In this document: piece after piece, positions 33,285 through 44,887 of the stretch
Layout of the letters: the number at the start of each line of letters is the position of its first letter
Numbering within the stretch: the first letter of the stretch is position 1
From: Dugong dugon
Taxonomy: Eukaryota; Chordata; Mammalia; Sirenia; Dugongidae
Length of the DNA: 64,000 nt
Reading direction: 5' to 3'
Assembly: GCA_030035585.1 (NCBI GenBank)
Contig: CM057482.1
Location: 41,149,501-41,213,500, forward strand
Made by a program: the position numbers and the translations under genes
Notes under the pieces: generated by a model
Told to the model about the DNA's origin: nothing
Databases searched by the model: none
The model's input: only the letters and a program-made list of their open reading frames with translations

Positions 33285-35245
33285 GCAAAATTTTACTTGC
33301 GTGTGCTAATAATGATATTGTAATTTCTGCATTCTGTTGGATCACCTTTCTTTGAAATGGACACAAATACGGATTTCTTCCCTTCGGTCAGCCAAGTAAC
33401 TGCCTTCCAAATTTCTTGGCAAAAGCAAGTGAGCACCTCCAGATCTGTATGTGTTTTGTTGAAACATCTCAGTTGGTATTCTGTAAATTCCTGGAGCCTT
33501 GTTTCTTTGCCAATGCTTTCAGTGCAGCTTGGACTTCTTCCTTCAATATCATCTTGATTATATGCTACCTCCTGAAATGGTTGAACGTCAACCAATTCTT
33601 TTTGGTACAGTGACTCTGTATTCCTTACATCTTCTTTTGATGCATTCTGCACTGTTCAATATTTTGCCCATAAAATCCTTCAATATTGCAACTCGAGGCT
33701 TGAATTTTTTATTCAGTTCTTTCAGCTTGAGAAACGCTGAGTGTGTTCTTCCCACTTGGTTTTCTAGCTGCAGGTCTTTGCACATTTCATTGTAATATTT
33801 TGTCTTCTTGAGCTGCCCTTTGAAATCTTCTGTTCAGATCTTTTACATAATCATTTCTTCCATATCATTTAGCTGCACTATGTTGAAGATCAAGTTTCAG
33901 AGTCTCTTCTGACATCCATTTTAATTTTTCTTTTTCTTTCTTGTCTTTTTAATGACCTTTGGTTTTCTTCATGTATGATGTCCTTGATGTCATCCCACAA
34001 CTCATCTGGTCTTTCATCATTAGCGTTTAATGTGTCAAATCTATTCTTGAGATGGTCTCTAAATTCAAGTGGGATATACTCAGGGTTATACTTTGGCTCT
34101 CATGAACTTGTTTTACTTTTCTTCAGTTTCAGCTTGAACTTGCATAGTCTGTTCCACAGTTGGCCCCTGGCCTTGTTCTGACTGATGATATGGAGCTTTT
34201 CTGTTTTTCTTTCCACAGATGTAGTCAATTTGATTCCTATGTGTTTCATCTGGTGAGGTCCACATGTATAGCTGCTATTTATGTTGTTGAAAAAAGGTAT
34301 TTGCGATGAAGAAGTTTTTGGTCTTGCAAAATTTTATCATAGATCTCTAGTGTCGTTTCTGTCACAAAGGCCATATTTTCCAACTACTGACTCTTCTTCT
34401 TTGTTTCCAACTTTCGCATTCCAACCACCAGTAATTATCAATACATCTTGATTGCATGTTTGAATCAATTTCAGACTGCAGAAACTGGTAAAAATCTTCA
34501 ATGTCTTCATTTTGGCCTTAGTGGTTAGTGTGTAAATTTGAATAATAGTCATATTAACTGGTCTTCCTTGTAGGCATATGGATATTATCCTATCACTGAC
34601 AGCGTTGTACTTCAGGATAGATCTTGAAATGTTCTTTTTGATGATGAATGCACCACCATTTCTCTTCCATTTGTCATTCCTAGCATAGTAGACCATATGA
34701 TTATCTGATTCAAAATAGCCAATACCAGGACGTTTCAGCTCAGTAATGTCTAGGATATCGATCTTTATGCATTCTGTTTCATTTTTGATGACTTCTAATT
34801 TTCCTAGATTCATACTTCATACTTTCCATGTTTTTATTATTAATGGATGTTTGCAGCTGTTTCTTTTTATTTTGAGTTGTGCTACATCAACAAAGGAAGG
34901 TCCTGAAGGTTTTACTCCATCCACATCTTTAAGGTCGACTCTATTTTGAGGGGGCAGCTCCCCAGTCGTTTTTTGAGTGTCTTCCATCCTGAGGGGCTCA
35001 TCTTCTGGCACTGCTATTCATAGGTTTTCACTAGCCATTTTTTTTCAGAAGTAGACCGCCAGGTCCTTTTTCCTAATGTGTCTTGGTTTTGAATCTCCGC
35101 TGAAACCTGTCTATCATGGATGACCCTGCTGGTATTTGAAATACCGGTGGCACACCTTCCAGCATCACTGCAACACACAAGCCACCACAGTATGACAAAC
35201 TGACAGAGGAGTGGTGGAATTAGCACCTGGTTAATCATAAGTACT
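33285..35245 (-). mobile_element. RTE-type LINE, antisense, 5' part without 3' end
   Basis: From the 5' leader (plus-strand text near 35,140-35,220, gcatcactgcaacacacaagcc) through the endonuclease (34,813-34,337) and linker to the first reverse-transcriptase motif (frame 33,652-33,293 reads KKGDPTECRNYN). It stops at about 33,285 before the catalytic box. LINEs normally lose the 5' end, so this copy is unusual. Leader homology to 53,908-54,150 supports the identification. Confidence 0.88.
34337..34813 (-). pseudogene. RTE endonuclease fragment
   Basis: 158-codon open segment of the apurinic-type endonuclease. It begins MNLGKLEVIKNE and contains DILDITELK (catalytic Glu region) and ITGGWNAKVG, where the family has GDWNAKVG, so the catalytic Asp has become Gly. 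Neighbouring frames continue the protein after frameshifts. Not functional. Confidence 0.85.
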
Positions 35246-35299
35246 CGATGTTTTAGCTATTTATTTTTTAAAAGCCTTCTTCAAATCCTTCACCATCCA

Positions 35300-35460
35300 C
35301 ATGTCTTTTTTAGCCTTTTATCCCATTGTGTACCAGTTGTTTGTTCGAACCTCTATCTCTCTTTTAAGTTGTAAGCTCTCTGAGGCACCTGGGCTGTTCA
35401 TCCTGAAAAACTCAGTACCTGCTGCATAGTAGTGGTTGGTAGAGTTTTGTTGACTTAATA
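35300..35460 (+). mobile_element. L2-like 3' fragment
   Basis: gtaagctctctgaggcacctgg, a damaged tcagtacctgctgcatagtag, and gagttttgttgac resemble the L2 3' end. Strongly diverged. Confidence 0.45.
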
Positions 35461-35809
35461 ATGGTTAAAAGAGATAGTTTTCAGCATGTGGATGAATGAT
35501 AATAATGCCTCATGAAAAAGGTTCTTAGATATTGCTCTCTACCACTTAGACCAAGAGTCTTATTTTCAAAACCTTATTTTAAATGGGGTTTAATTTCTGC
35601 AGGAGAACAATAACAAACAAACATCCTGGAAATCATTTTTTTTTTAATTCTTATATTTATAAACACTAAACTCAACTATGGTTATACAACTCATCACTAT
35701 ACTATTTTACTATTAAAATGTATATCCAAAGGTTGTATCAATCATCTTTTGCCATGTAAAAAGCACAAAATCATGGAGAATATAGTAAGTATTTCTTACT
35801 TTTTTGTCT

Positions 35810-36020
35810 GGAGTCCCTGGGTACTGCAAGCGTTTAAAGCACTCAGCTGCTAACAGAAGGGTTGGAGGTCTGAGTCCATCCACAGGTGCCTCAAAAGAAA
35901 GGCCTGATGATCTACTTCTGAAAACTTGCCCATTGAAAACACTGTGGAACACAGCTCTACTCTGATGCACATGGGGTCACCATGAGTCAGAATCAACTCA
36001 AAGACACCTGTTTTTTTTTT

Positions 36021-36052
<32 letters not shown>
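35810..36052 (+). mobile_element. AfroSINE, long form, with T/GT tail
   Basis: Sense long-form copy: ggagtccctgggtactgcaag, tgaaaacttgcccattg, acatggggtcaccatgagtc. Its tail is a T15 run followed by (GT)n to 36,052. Confidence 0.93.
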
Positions 36053-36053
<1 letters not shown>

Positions 36054-36668
36054 CTGCAGTTCTGTTGAAGGTGTGCTGAGGGTGAGCTGATATAGGCTGG
36101 GCTCAGCTGGCCTGCTCTTATTCAAGCAGCAGATCAAGCTAGACTTGGTTTGCCCTTCTCTAAGACTTGGTCAGCTCCACATACAATCCTTCAAAGGCCC
36201 AGGCAGAAGGAGTAGAAACTATCATGGTGAATGGCAGAGTTGGAAGCAGATAAGCCCAAAGACACAAACACATTTCAGCCCCTGCTTGTATCAAATCTGC
36301 TAACTTTCAAGGAAGTTATGTGGCCAAGACCCAAGTTAAAGGATGAGGAAGTACGCTCTAAAACTGTGGGAGGAACTAGAAAGTTCCTTGGCAAAGAATG
36401 AGTTCGTATAAACAAGGAGCGAGGAGAAATGGGACTAATCCTGCAGTCTACTCAGGGATATGGTTCTGAGTTACAATTAGATCCTGGATCAGCAATGAAA
36501 TACAAGAAAGTAAGATAATGTATTCTAGGAAATGTTTAACTATACAATTTGAAGTTACAAAGAATTTTTAAGTCCAATAACAAAAGGTAAAATAAGTTGG
36601 ACCCTTGATCCTTAAAGCCCCATCCAGCCCTAAAGGGCTAAGTTCTATGGTGTTCTACTTAGCCCACA
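36053..36668. other. Unrecognised sequence, perhaps an ancient repeat
   Basis: 36,060-36,450 has the feel of an old mammalian repeat (gggctcagctggcctgctc, tgggaggaactagaaagttcc) but could not be named. No gene seen. Confidence 0.4.
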
Positions 36669-36834
36669 AAACCAAACCAAACCTGCTGCCATCAAGTAGA
36701 TTCTGATTCATAGCGACCCTATAGGACAGAGTAGAACTACCCCATAGGGTTTCCAAGGAGTGCCTGGTGGATTCGAACTGCCAGTCTTTTGGTCAGCAGC
36801 TGTAGCTCTTAACCACTGTGCCACCAGGGTTTCC
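36669..36834 (-). mobile_element. AfroSINE, short form
   Basis: Minus-strand copy with a perfect 12-bp target duplication acttagcccaca (36,657-36,668 / 36,835-36,846), suggesting a fairly recent insertion. Confidence 0.97.
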
Positions 36835-37042
36835 ACTTAGCCCACAGTGAACTCAAAATTTTCATTCCTCAAATGTTCTAGTGAGTTCGATAATGAATGC
36901 AAATCCTACTTGCACAATACACTATAACTGTGCTAGTAGAATATGGTACATCAACCGAACTATATTTAGCACCTAAATGCTTTCTGAAGAAGACAGAAAT
37001 TTGAACAAGCTGGACATTCACTGATAAGGAATTGTTAAACAA

Positions 37043-37247
37043 TGGAATCCCTGGGTGGTACAAATGGTTAACTCTCTCACTGCTAACTGAAAGGTTGGAG
37101 ATTTGAGTCCACCCAGAGGTGCTTTGCAAGAAAGGCCTGGTGATCGACTTCTGAAGAATCAGCCACTGAAAACCATACGGAGTACTTGAACACGTGGGGT
37201 TGCCATGAGTCAGAGTCGACTCAATGACAACTTGTTTTTGATTTTAT
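37043..37247 (+). mobile_element. AfroSINE, long form
   Basis: Sense copy: ggaatccctgggtggtacaaa, gaaaggttggagatttgag, aagaaaggcctggtgatcg, gccatgagtcagagtcgactc. It faces the next copy tail to tail. Confidence 0.94.
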
Positions 37248-37265
37248 AGAATGGAAAGACTGTGT

Positions 37266-37478
37266 TTTTGTTGTTGTTAGTTGATGTTGACTTGATTCTG
37301 ACTCATGGTGACCCCATGTGCATAGAGTAGAACTGCTCCATATGGTTTTCAATGCTGTGACCTTTCAGAAGTCGATTGCCAGGACTCTTGTCCGAGGTGC
37401 CTCTGGGTGGGTTCGAACCATCAACCTTTCAACTAGTAGTTGAGAACTTAACTGTTTGTGCCACCCAGGAACTCCTTA
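37266..37478 (-). mobile_element. AfroSINE, long form
   Basis: Minus-strand copy: gttgttgttagttgatgttg, gactcatggtgaccccatg, ggtgggttcgaaccatcaac, gccacccaggaactcc. Short flanking repeat actgtgt on both sides. Confidence 0.94.
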
Positions 37479-37486
37479 CTACTGTG

Positions 37487-38690
37487 TAACTGGGCATTTA
37501 GTATTTATTCTCTTGAGTTTCCTCATCTTTAAAATATGAATGAGCCATACTACTGTATTTTTACAGAAATAACGTGCAACTTCTCAGTTTGTTTGCCAAC
37601 CACTTCCTCCCCCCTCGAGGTATTTTTATAAACACCACATGCCTATATATGTATATATTTACAGCAACTCGTTAAAAAAAAAAAAAAAAACTGGCATAGT
37701 GGCTCTTATGAAAATACCTTGCAAGGGAAGGAAGCGGTTGGTGAATGTAGAAAGAGTGTGTTATTTGTGTAATAATACGGTAAATACTTTCTTACTATAA
37801 GAATAAATAAAACGATTTTTGTTTTTATCACACGGAGATGTAATAATACTTTGCATACAAGATTTCCTGTAAAGTTTACATACATCATGGCGAATAAATA
37901 CTCCACCTATAGTGGGTGCACAAAAAACGATTGGTTCTTTGTTGCAGCTTTCCCCTTTAAATAAATATACAACTGAAAAACCGAAGCAGATGTGCCCTGA
38001 GTAAAAGCTAATTTTTTTCTCTCCTAATTATTCAGAGGAAAGGAAATTCCCTTTTTATATATTTGTGCCTCTCCAAAGTGCAAATTGGCAAAAACATATT
38101 CTTAAAAAAATTAAAAATATGCAATTTGTATACTTTAAAAAGGCAAAAGAGCTACAACTGGACTTCTTCCCTTGGGGAGGATGAATTTTAATGCTCTCTA
38201 TCTCTCTTTGTCAGAAATGAGGAGATTCATAGGGAAGCAGCCTGGTCAGGCCCAGAGTCTTCTGAACAGGCCCTGGGGAAGGAGCAGAGTTCTAAGGGGC
38301 AGAATTGCCGCACTAACCCAGAGGACGAGTTAGAGCAGTGACTTCTGACTTGTTTAGATCGGGGATATCCTACTATACTGGGTTGATTGATTTAAGGTAA
38401 GCTCTTTCAACGTTGCCATAGAGGATCTGTATATTGCTTGGAAACAAGTGAGTAAAAATGAGCTGTGTTCTGTAGCAGTTCTAAGATAATCAACAAACAT
38501 TTCTCTTTCCTTTTAGAGATAATTGTTGATTTTTAGTCACAGGAAAATCAAATAGTAACAAAGAAGATTTACTAAATACCTACTCGTTTTAGGCACTATA
38601 TACTTATTATGGAGTAGGAATTAGTTTCTTCATCTTTAAATGAAAGATAAAAAGGTCTGGGAGGTTGAGCAGCTGCATACCAATGTCAAT
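37487..38690. other. Unique AT-rich sequence
   Basis: No gene recognised. A17-type run at 37,675-37,690. 37,920-38,190 is repeat-free AT-rich DNA. Confidence 0.5.
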
Positions 38691-38710
38691 TACTCAGTAG
38701 GAAGAAGGAA

Positions 38711-38897
38711 AAGTGGATTATGACTCATGGCGACCCCAAGTGTTGCAGACTAGAACTGGCACCGTAGGGTTTTTATGGCTCTGACCTTGGTGAAGCAGAT
38801 CACTAGAGCTTTCTTCCAAGGTGACAGTGGGTGGTTTCAAATTATCAATATTTCTATTATTAGTCCAACACTTAACCTTCTGCACCAAGCAGGACTC
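38711..38897 (-). mobile_element. AfroSINE, diverged long form
   Basis: Minus-strand copy: gattatgactcatggcgacc, aagcagatcactagagc, cttctgcaccaagcaggactc. Target duplication cagtaggaagaaggaa (38,695-38,710) / cagtaggaagaagaa (38,898-38,912). Confidence 0.9.
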
Positions 38898-38912
38898 CAG
38901 TAGGAAGAAGAA

Positions 38913-39365
38913 CCAGGATTTAAAGCGAGGGTCAGTAGGTTACAGAGTGAGTCCTCATTCCACCAGGTCACACTGTGGCAAGCAAGTGGAAGACACTCCA
39001 TACGTGTTTATTAAACCAGTGGAAAAATGAAACTTCATGAAAAGGACAAAGGTATGCCCATCTTATACAGACTCTGTCACATATGAAAAGGCTCCATTCA
39101 GGACAGACCCTCATCACACCTCATTACTGAGTGGCACCTCAATATGAATCAAGTCAGAAAAGCCATAGGTATTCAGTGTTGTTGAACCACTGGCCACAAT
39201 TCTCTGGACTGTTTATTTTCAGCCTGGTCATTTAGCATGGCCCAGACCCTGGCTTCCCCACCTACCCCACCAACATCATGCAATGTAGCCCAGGATGCTC
39301 TAAGACCAAACCCATGTGGTTTATGATACATTTGAATTCATCTGTCAAATAACTGTAGAAACAGA
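38913..39365. other. Unrecognised sequence
   Basis: No gene or named repeat identified. Confidence 0.5.
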
Positions 39366-39765
39366 CCTGGATTCCTATCTCAGCTCCAGTGATATCTAAC
39401 TATGTGATTCTGCACCAGCTGTGTAACTTTCTGAATGTCAGTTTCTTCTTAGGTGGAATGAGGATACTAAACTCAAACGGAACACTCTTGGCACAGTGGT
39501 TAAGAACTTGGCTGCTAACTGAAAGGTTGGAGGTTCGAATCCACCAGCTGCTCCGAGGCAGAAAAAATCTGGTGATCCGCTCCTGTAAAGACTTAAGCCC
39601 AGGAAACCCTATGCGGCAGTTCTACTCTGTCCTATAGGGTCACTGTGAACCAGAATCTACTCAATGGCACACAACAACAACAAACCTACACTCTGACTTG
39701 GGGAAACTAATTGATGTAATGTATGGGAAGACCTAGAACAGTTCCTGGCACACAGTAGATGTAAT
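39366..39765 (+). mobile_element. MIR SINE, split by an AfroSINE
   Basis: Sense MIR: cctggattcctatctcagctcc, accagctgtgtaactttctg, tcagtttcttcttaggtgg before the insertion, and agaacagttcctggcacacagtag after it. Confidence 0.8.
39478..39686 (+). mobile_element. AfroSINE, long variant
   Basis: Sense copy in the MIR: aacactcttggcacagtgg, gaggttcgaatccaccagc, tcctgtaaagacttaagccc, tctactctgtcctataggg, tail ggcacacaacaacaacaaac. Confidence 0.93.
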
Positions 39766-39785
39766 GAGGAGGAGGAGGAGGAGGA
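39766..39785. repeat. (GAG)n microsatellite
   Basis: Six to seven GAG units. Confidence 0.9.
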
Positions 39786-41080
39786 TGGAATAAACTCTTG
39801 TTTGCATAGAAGTGGCTTCTATATGCCTGCATTGGGATCAGACTCAAAACTCTTTGACAGACTTTACACAAATAAATTGGTAAATTAAAAGTTAGGGGGC
39901 CAGGAAGGTTTTCACTAGTTTTGCTGTTGAGTTACTCAGATCATTGTCTCTATTCTCCACTTCATTTGGATCATTTGCATTATGGTCCAAGATACCTAGA
40001 CTGGCAACCTCACCAACAGACAAAATTCCACTAATTTGGTATACCAGCTCTCAGTCATACTGGGGACCAGTTGCATTGCCCAAGGTTTCCAGCCTCTGGG
40101 CTGGTGAGACCATTTTCTAAAGTCAACCTGGATGTCTTGGGGGTATTACAAAGCCCTTGGTTCAGGTGTCACCTGGCTATTTTAAATTTGATTTTTTGAA
40201 TAAAATATATACAAGCCTCTCAAATCCATATCCCATTTTATTTTATATATGTAATTTTTAAAGGGAGAGAGAAAGAAAGCGCATGGCTTGAATCAAATTT
40301 TATAGTTTTTTATTTGAAAAATATATTTGAAATATACACATGTTCATACAGTAGTTTTTGAACAACTAACAAATGTTTATTAAGCACAGTTATATAAAAA
40401 GTTACTCAGCTCAAATGAATCATTGTGCTTGAGGGTCTGTCTTGAACTAGCCTATGTTATTATTCTGCTACCTGGTGCAAAATATTCTTCCTAACTTAAA
40501 TTAAAATCTGGGCTTCAAGAGAAATGACTGAAAATATTTTCAGAAATTACATAAATAAATAAAAAGTTTTATTTCTCTTTTTTCCTTGAGAAACTAGGTA
40601 ACATCTTTTGACTCCAAAATTACTTGTCCCTAGGGTTAATTGTAGAAATGGGATTATATTTTGCAAATTTTTCTTTACACACGTTATGCTTTCCTGCTTG
40701 ATACCTAAGAGGTCTATTTTCTTGAATGCCTACCTTCTATTACCTGTGCTGAGACAATGATGACTGTCCAGACACCAAAGATAGCTTTTGTGTCCATTTC
40801 AGAACTAACTGGAAATAGAGTGGAGGAGCACTTCTCTAGGACAGCTTTCTCTGGAAATTTCCTGGAATTTCACATTGACCTGCCCACCTGCTGTGTTAAG
40901 TGGAGGCTGATGGGTACAAGTGGTAATGGCAACTCTCAGATCTTCTGGAACACCGTGGAGTTCTCTCTTTGACTTGAGACTTAAATACATTATCTCAGTT
41001 CTACCAGATTGCAGGCTGTAATAGATTAGAAATGTATATAAAGATGGAAAAAAAGCATCATCTTTTCCACATTCTGTTGC
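39786..41080. other. Unique sequence
   Basis: No gene or repeat recognised. Only short unconserved-looking frames on either strand. Confidence 0.5.
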
Positions 41081-41213
41081 TGGTGTTGTTAGTTGCTGTC
41101 CAGTCAACTCCAACTCGTGACAACCTTATGTATAACAGAACAAAATATTTCCGGGTCCTGTGCTGTCTTCGTGATCGTTGGTATGTTTGAGTCCATTGTT
41201 CTGGCTATTGTGT
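41081..41213 (-). mobile_element. RTE-type LINE 3' end, antisense
   Basis: Reversed RTE tail: gttgttagttgctgtccag, then gtcctgtgctgtcttcgtg and agtccattgttctggc, corresponding to the tail region at 22,440-22,560. Diverged, about 130 bp. Confidence 0.75.
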
Positions 41214-41410
41214 CTGAGTATGAGTATCTACTGTGTACTAAGCCCCGTACTAAATGTTCCAAGTGTTTCCTCACTGGAGTTTCACAACAACCCATGAGCG
41301 AAATCATATTATCTCTGTTTTGAAGCTTAAGGTCAATGAGGATAATCAGCTTATCCAGGGTAAGTCACTCAGCTAAGATTCAAACCTTAGATGATTTGAC
41401 CACCTAATTC
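41214..41410 (-). mobile_element. MIR SINE, antisense
   Basis: gtatctactgtgtactaagcc, ccgtactaaatgttcc, ctctgttttgaagcttaagg, agctaagattcaaacc: reversed MIR order. Confidence 0.75.
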
Positions 41411-41979
41411 TTCCCATTCTCTATTTAAGTCTAGATAACTAGATGTCTGACATGCTGTGGCAAGTATATCCGTATAGAAGAGGGAAGATTATCTTCTTTT
41501 GCCCTTTCTATGTACAGCAAAATGTTCGCCAAAGATCACCAATCTGGTCAAACAAGATATAAGAACCAAAATAACATTCTTCTTAATCAATGGTCTGATG
41601 ATCTGCCCATTTAATGAGGGTCAGTTTGAGATGGGGTTGTGTGGTGTGTGCCAACGATTTCTGTAGAAGGAAATGTATATTTGCCAGAATATACTAGTGA
41701 CCAGTTCAGTTACTTCACAGAAAGATTCTAAACATTCTTTGTGCTCAAACCTTTTCTCCAGTCTTCTCCTCCTGTAGCTGACTGTAGATACATCTAAGTC
41801 CCAAACAAACTCAGGTCTGACTATGGATGAGTGCTGTGCTCCAAGGCCCAAATTTTCTGGAGTCTCAAACCTGAATGCCAAAACATGGTTTCAAGTTTTA
41901 ATTTATTCCTTTATGTAATGACTAACTAGGCTAAAAGTCAGCCTTCTATGGAAAGACAGGATAAGAGATTTAAAAAAAC
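41411..41979. other. Unrecognised sequence
   Basis: No gene or named repeat identified. Confidence 0.5.
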
Positions 41980-42030
41980 AAAACAAAACCCATTGCCGTT
42001 GAGTTGATTCTGATTTGTAGCAGCCCTAGA
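41980..42030 (-). mobile_element. AfroSINE tail fragment
   Basis: Only the 3' end: aaaacccattgccgttgag, ttgattctgatttgtagcag. Confidence 0.8.
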
Positions 42031-43621
42031 GATTATAAATGAGAAATTAGTGTAACAATCAACATGCAAGGGGATTCTCATTTAATAAGTGCCAACCTTT
42101 ATCCTTCTAATAGGCCTAGAGAACATTAGCGCAATGGCCAGCTGTTAGTTGATTAAATTGTCTTTGATGGCTCTGAGGACAGTGATATGATTATACATCT
42201 AGCAGGTGATGGACAGTGATAGCTTGGAATGTGTTTGTTTGTTTACATCTTTATTGATATATTGGCTTCAGGAAGGTAGATTTCCTGACCATATACTACA
42301 TCTCATCACCAAATTGGAGATGAAGATATGCAAAAGACCTCATCAAAACCAGGTCATTTTTACATCTACCGTTCATATATTTTTAAAATTAGTGGGCCTG
42401 AGGGGATGATGAAGAGATGTACTCAATTTACTTAAGAAAATTTACTGGTTGTAGACACAGCACACTCAACCTGATGATTACTGTCAACTTCAGAACTGGA
42501 AGGGTCAAATTTTAAAGTGCAGAAGGATAATCTCTCAATGAAAAATCTGCTCATATGTTCCAATACAAATTGGATAAGCATACTCAGAAGCTAATATCTG
42601 CACTGTGAATTGTCCAGGTATGCAGATACATCTGTTTAACTCTTAAACATGCAGTTCCGACAGTTAATCACAAAGTGTTTCTGTGAAAACTTGTTATTTG
42701 ACTGCCTTAAATAACTTGATGATCTACAGCTAACTAGTCTATTTCCAAAGTTCATATAAAATTATTTCCTTCTTTGGGGGGAAAAGGAAGCTACCTATAA
42801 ACTCTAGAGTTTAACAATTTTGAGTTAATTTCTTGTTCTCTGCTTATTATATAACACGTAATTATGGTAAATAATTTGTGCCTTTGAATTTCAGTTTTCT
42901 AATTTTTAAATGAGTCTGAAATGGTACCAATCAAGAGGTCAGAAAATATAGATTATGGTTCCTGCTGTCCTAGAAACCCCTTTTATGAATAAGGACAAAC
43001 TTTTAGCTATTAGCTTTATTCTCTTCACTTGTAAAATAGAGGTGATTGTTGGATTGGAGTTCAAGGGATTTCAGCCTAGAATCTTTGGGCTCTTTATGGA
43101 GGCTTTAGAAGATCTTTGAAACCACATTATTATGCAGAAGTTATGGGTGATTGTGTCTCTGAAAGTTTCTTCCTGGGAAGAAGCTTTGTTGCTTTTATCA
43201 GGTTCTCAAAGGATTCTGTGTCCCCCAAAATGTGTAGAAACACTTAAGGAAGTGGTCTCTATAATTGCTTTTTCAGAAATAATGTTTGATGATTCTATAA
43301 ATTCTAAGTAGTAAAATCCTCGGATATGGCATTTAGAGGTTACCAACGTTTATTTCTTTTCAAAATATTTTAAAGATGAGCTAATGGTTTGTTTAGGGTT
43401 TCTTAATCAAAAGTCTCTAACCCCTTAAAAAGACTAGAATGAGAATTTTGAGGATCTGTGAATCCCTGATAATAGGTAGAAAATTCTGGTTACATGTGCA
43501 TTTTCCAGGAGAATGTATAGCTTTCATCATATTCTCATCTTCTCAATCACAAAAAGTCCAAGAACCACTGACTTAGTGGTTGCAATTTGCCCAAAATATT
43601 TTCACTAAAAATAGATGATTA
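42031..43621. other. Unique sequence
   Basis: No gene recognised. 42,880-43,060 has faint MIR-like text (tttcagttttctaatttttaaatgag, ttcacttgtaaaatagagg) too decayed to call. Confidence 0.45.
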
Positions 43622-43630
43622 AGTACCATT

Positions 43631-43831
43631 GTTGTTGCTGGGTGCCATCGTCCATTCTGACTCATAGCACCCCAGGTGGCAGAGCAGAACTGCCCCATTG
43701 GATCTCCTAGGCTGTCATCTTTCCGGGAGCAGATCACCAGGTCTTTCTCCTGTGGAGCCTCTGGATGGGTTGGAACTGCTACCCTTTCAGTTAGCAGCTG
43801 AGCACTTAACCATTGTGCCATCAGAGCTCTG
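43631..43831 (-). mobile_element. AfroSINE, long form
   Basis: Minus-strand copy: gttgttgctgggtgccatcg, gactcatagcaccccagg, gggagcagatcaccaggtc, gtgccatcagagctc. Target duplication agtaccatt (43,622-43,630) / agtatcatt (43,832-43,840). Confidence 0.93.
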
Positions 43832-44336
43832 AGTATCATTAAGGCAAATCATTTTGACTATGCTACTTGATTGGCGATTTTAACTGGTTAGCAGGTATGC
43901 TGTACAACAAACATAACTATTTCTTGTAAAGTGAGTTGATAAATTAAGTGCTTAAGGACTTCAAATATGCCCAGCTTCCTTTATTTTCTTTTTCTCTTCC
44001 CACTTTTCCTTTTTTCATTAATCAAAGTTCCATGAAGTCCGGCCACTGTGTCAAATTGTTAAGTATTTTATAGACAGTTCCCCCTCTCAAAAAAAAGTAT
44101 CTTGCACCTGAAAGTACTTTATTGTTGTTGAAAGTAATTTAGGAGTATTAATCAAGAACCTTAAAAGCTACATAACGTTTGGCCAAGTAGTTCTATTCCT
44201 AGATAGCAGTCCTAAGGAAATAATCTAAAAATAATCTAGAGGAGATGTTATCAAAAACTTTTTCTTGTAACATAATTTATGAAATCAAATAGAAAAAGGC
44301 AAATTACAAGGTGTTGATTAACTAAATCATGATGTA

Positions 44337-44641
44337 CAGGTAGTCCCCAACTTACGATGGGGGTTCTGTTCCCACGACTCTGTCCTAAGTCGGTTCTGAC
44401 GTAAGTCAAATACCTCACTTTTTTTTTAGTTTTCATTATTATTGCCTTTTGTTATCAGTATCTTTGTAAATCCTGTATTTATTTGTCTTTGGGGGTTGGC
44501 ATGAGAATAATAACATTAGCAAATTACGTGCTACAACATTGTATATAGTACATATTATTAACGGTAAGATGTACAAAAAAAAGGACGGTCGTAAGCGGGG
44601 TTCATCGTAACTCCAATACTTTGAGAGTTGAGGACTACCTG
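44337..44641. mobile_element. Tigger/mariner-like non-autonomous DNA element
   Basis: Terminal inverted repeats caggtagtccccaact (44,337 inward) and agttgaggactacctg (ending 44,641), flanked by TA on both sides (44,335-44,336 / 44,642-44,643). Inner ends also pair (cttacgatgggggttc with the reversed ggttcatcgtaa). About 305 bp, no transposase, so a MITE-like deletion derivative. Confidence 0.85.
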
Positions 44642-44707
44642 TATGTACATAATGCTATATTATGCAGCAATTAAAATAAAGCATGTTCAAAGGCTTACAT
44701 TGTGATA

Positions 44708-44875
44708 AACCAAAAAAAATGAAACTCATTGCCATTGAGTCAATTCCGACTCGTAGCAACCCTAAAGGACAGAATAGAATTGCCCCATAGGGTTTTCAAG
44801 GAGCAGCTGGTAGACTTGAACTGCCAGCCTTCTGGTTCGCAGCCATAGCTTCCAACCACTTGTCATCAAGACTCC
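44708..44875 (-). mobile_element. AfroSINE, short form
   Basis: Minus-strand copy with a perfect 12-bp target duplication tacattgtgata (44,696-44,707 / 44,876-44,887). Confidence 0.96.
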
Positions 44876-44887
44876 TACATTGTGATA

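Noticed and set aside
41104..41307. Minus-strand frame resembling a reverse-transcriptase tail
   Set aside because: It spans an RTE 3' fragment and a MIR; the apparent protein is a chance read across two repeats.
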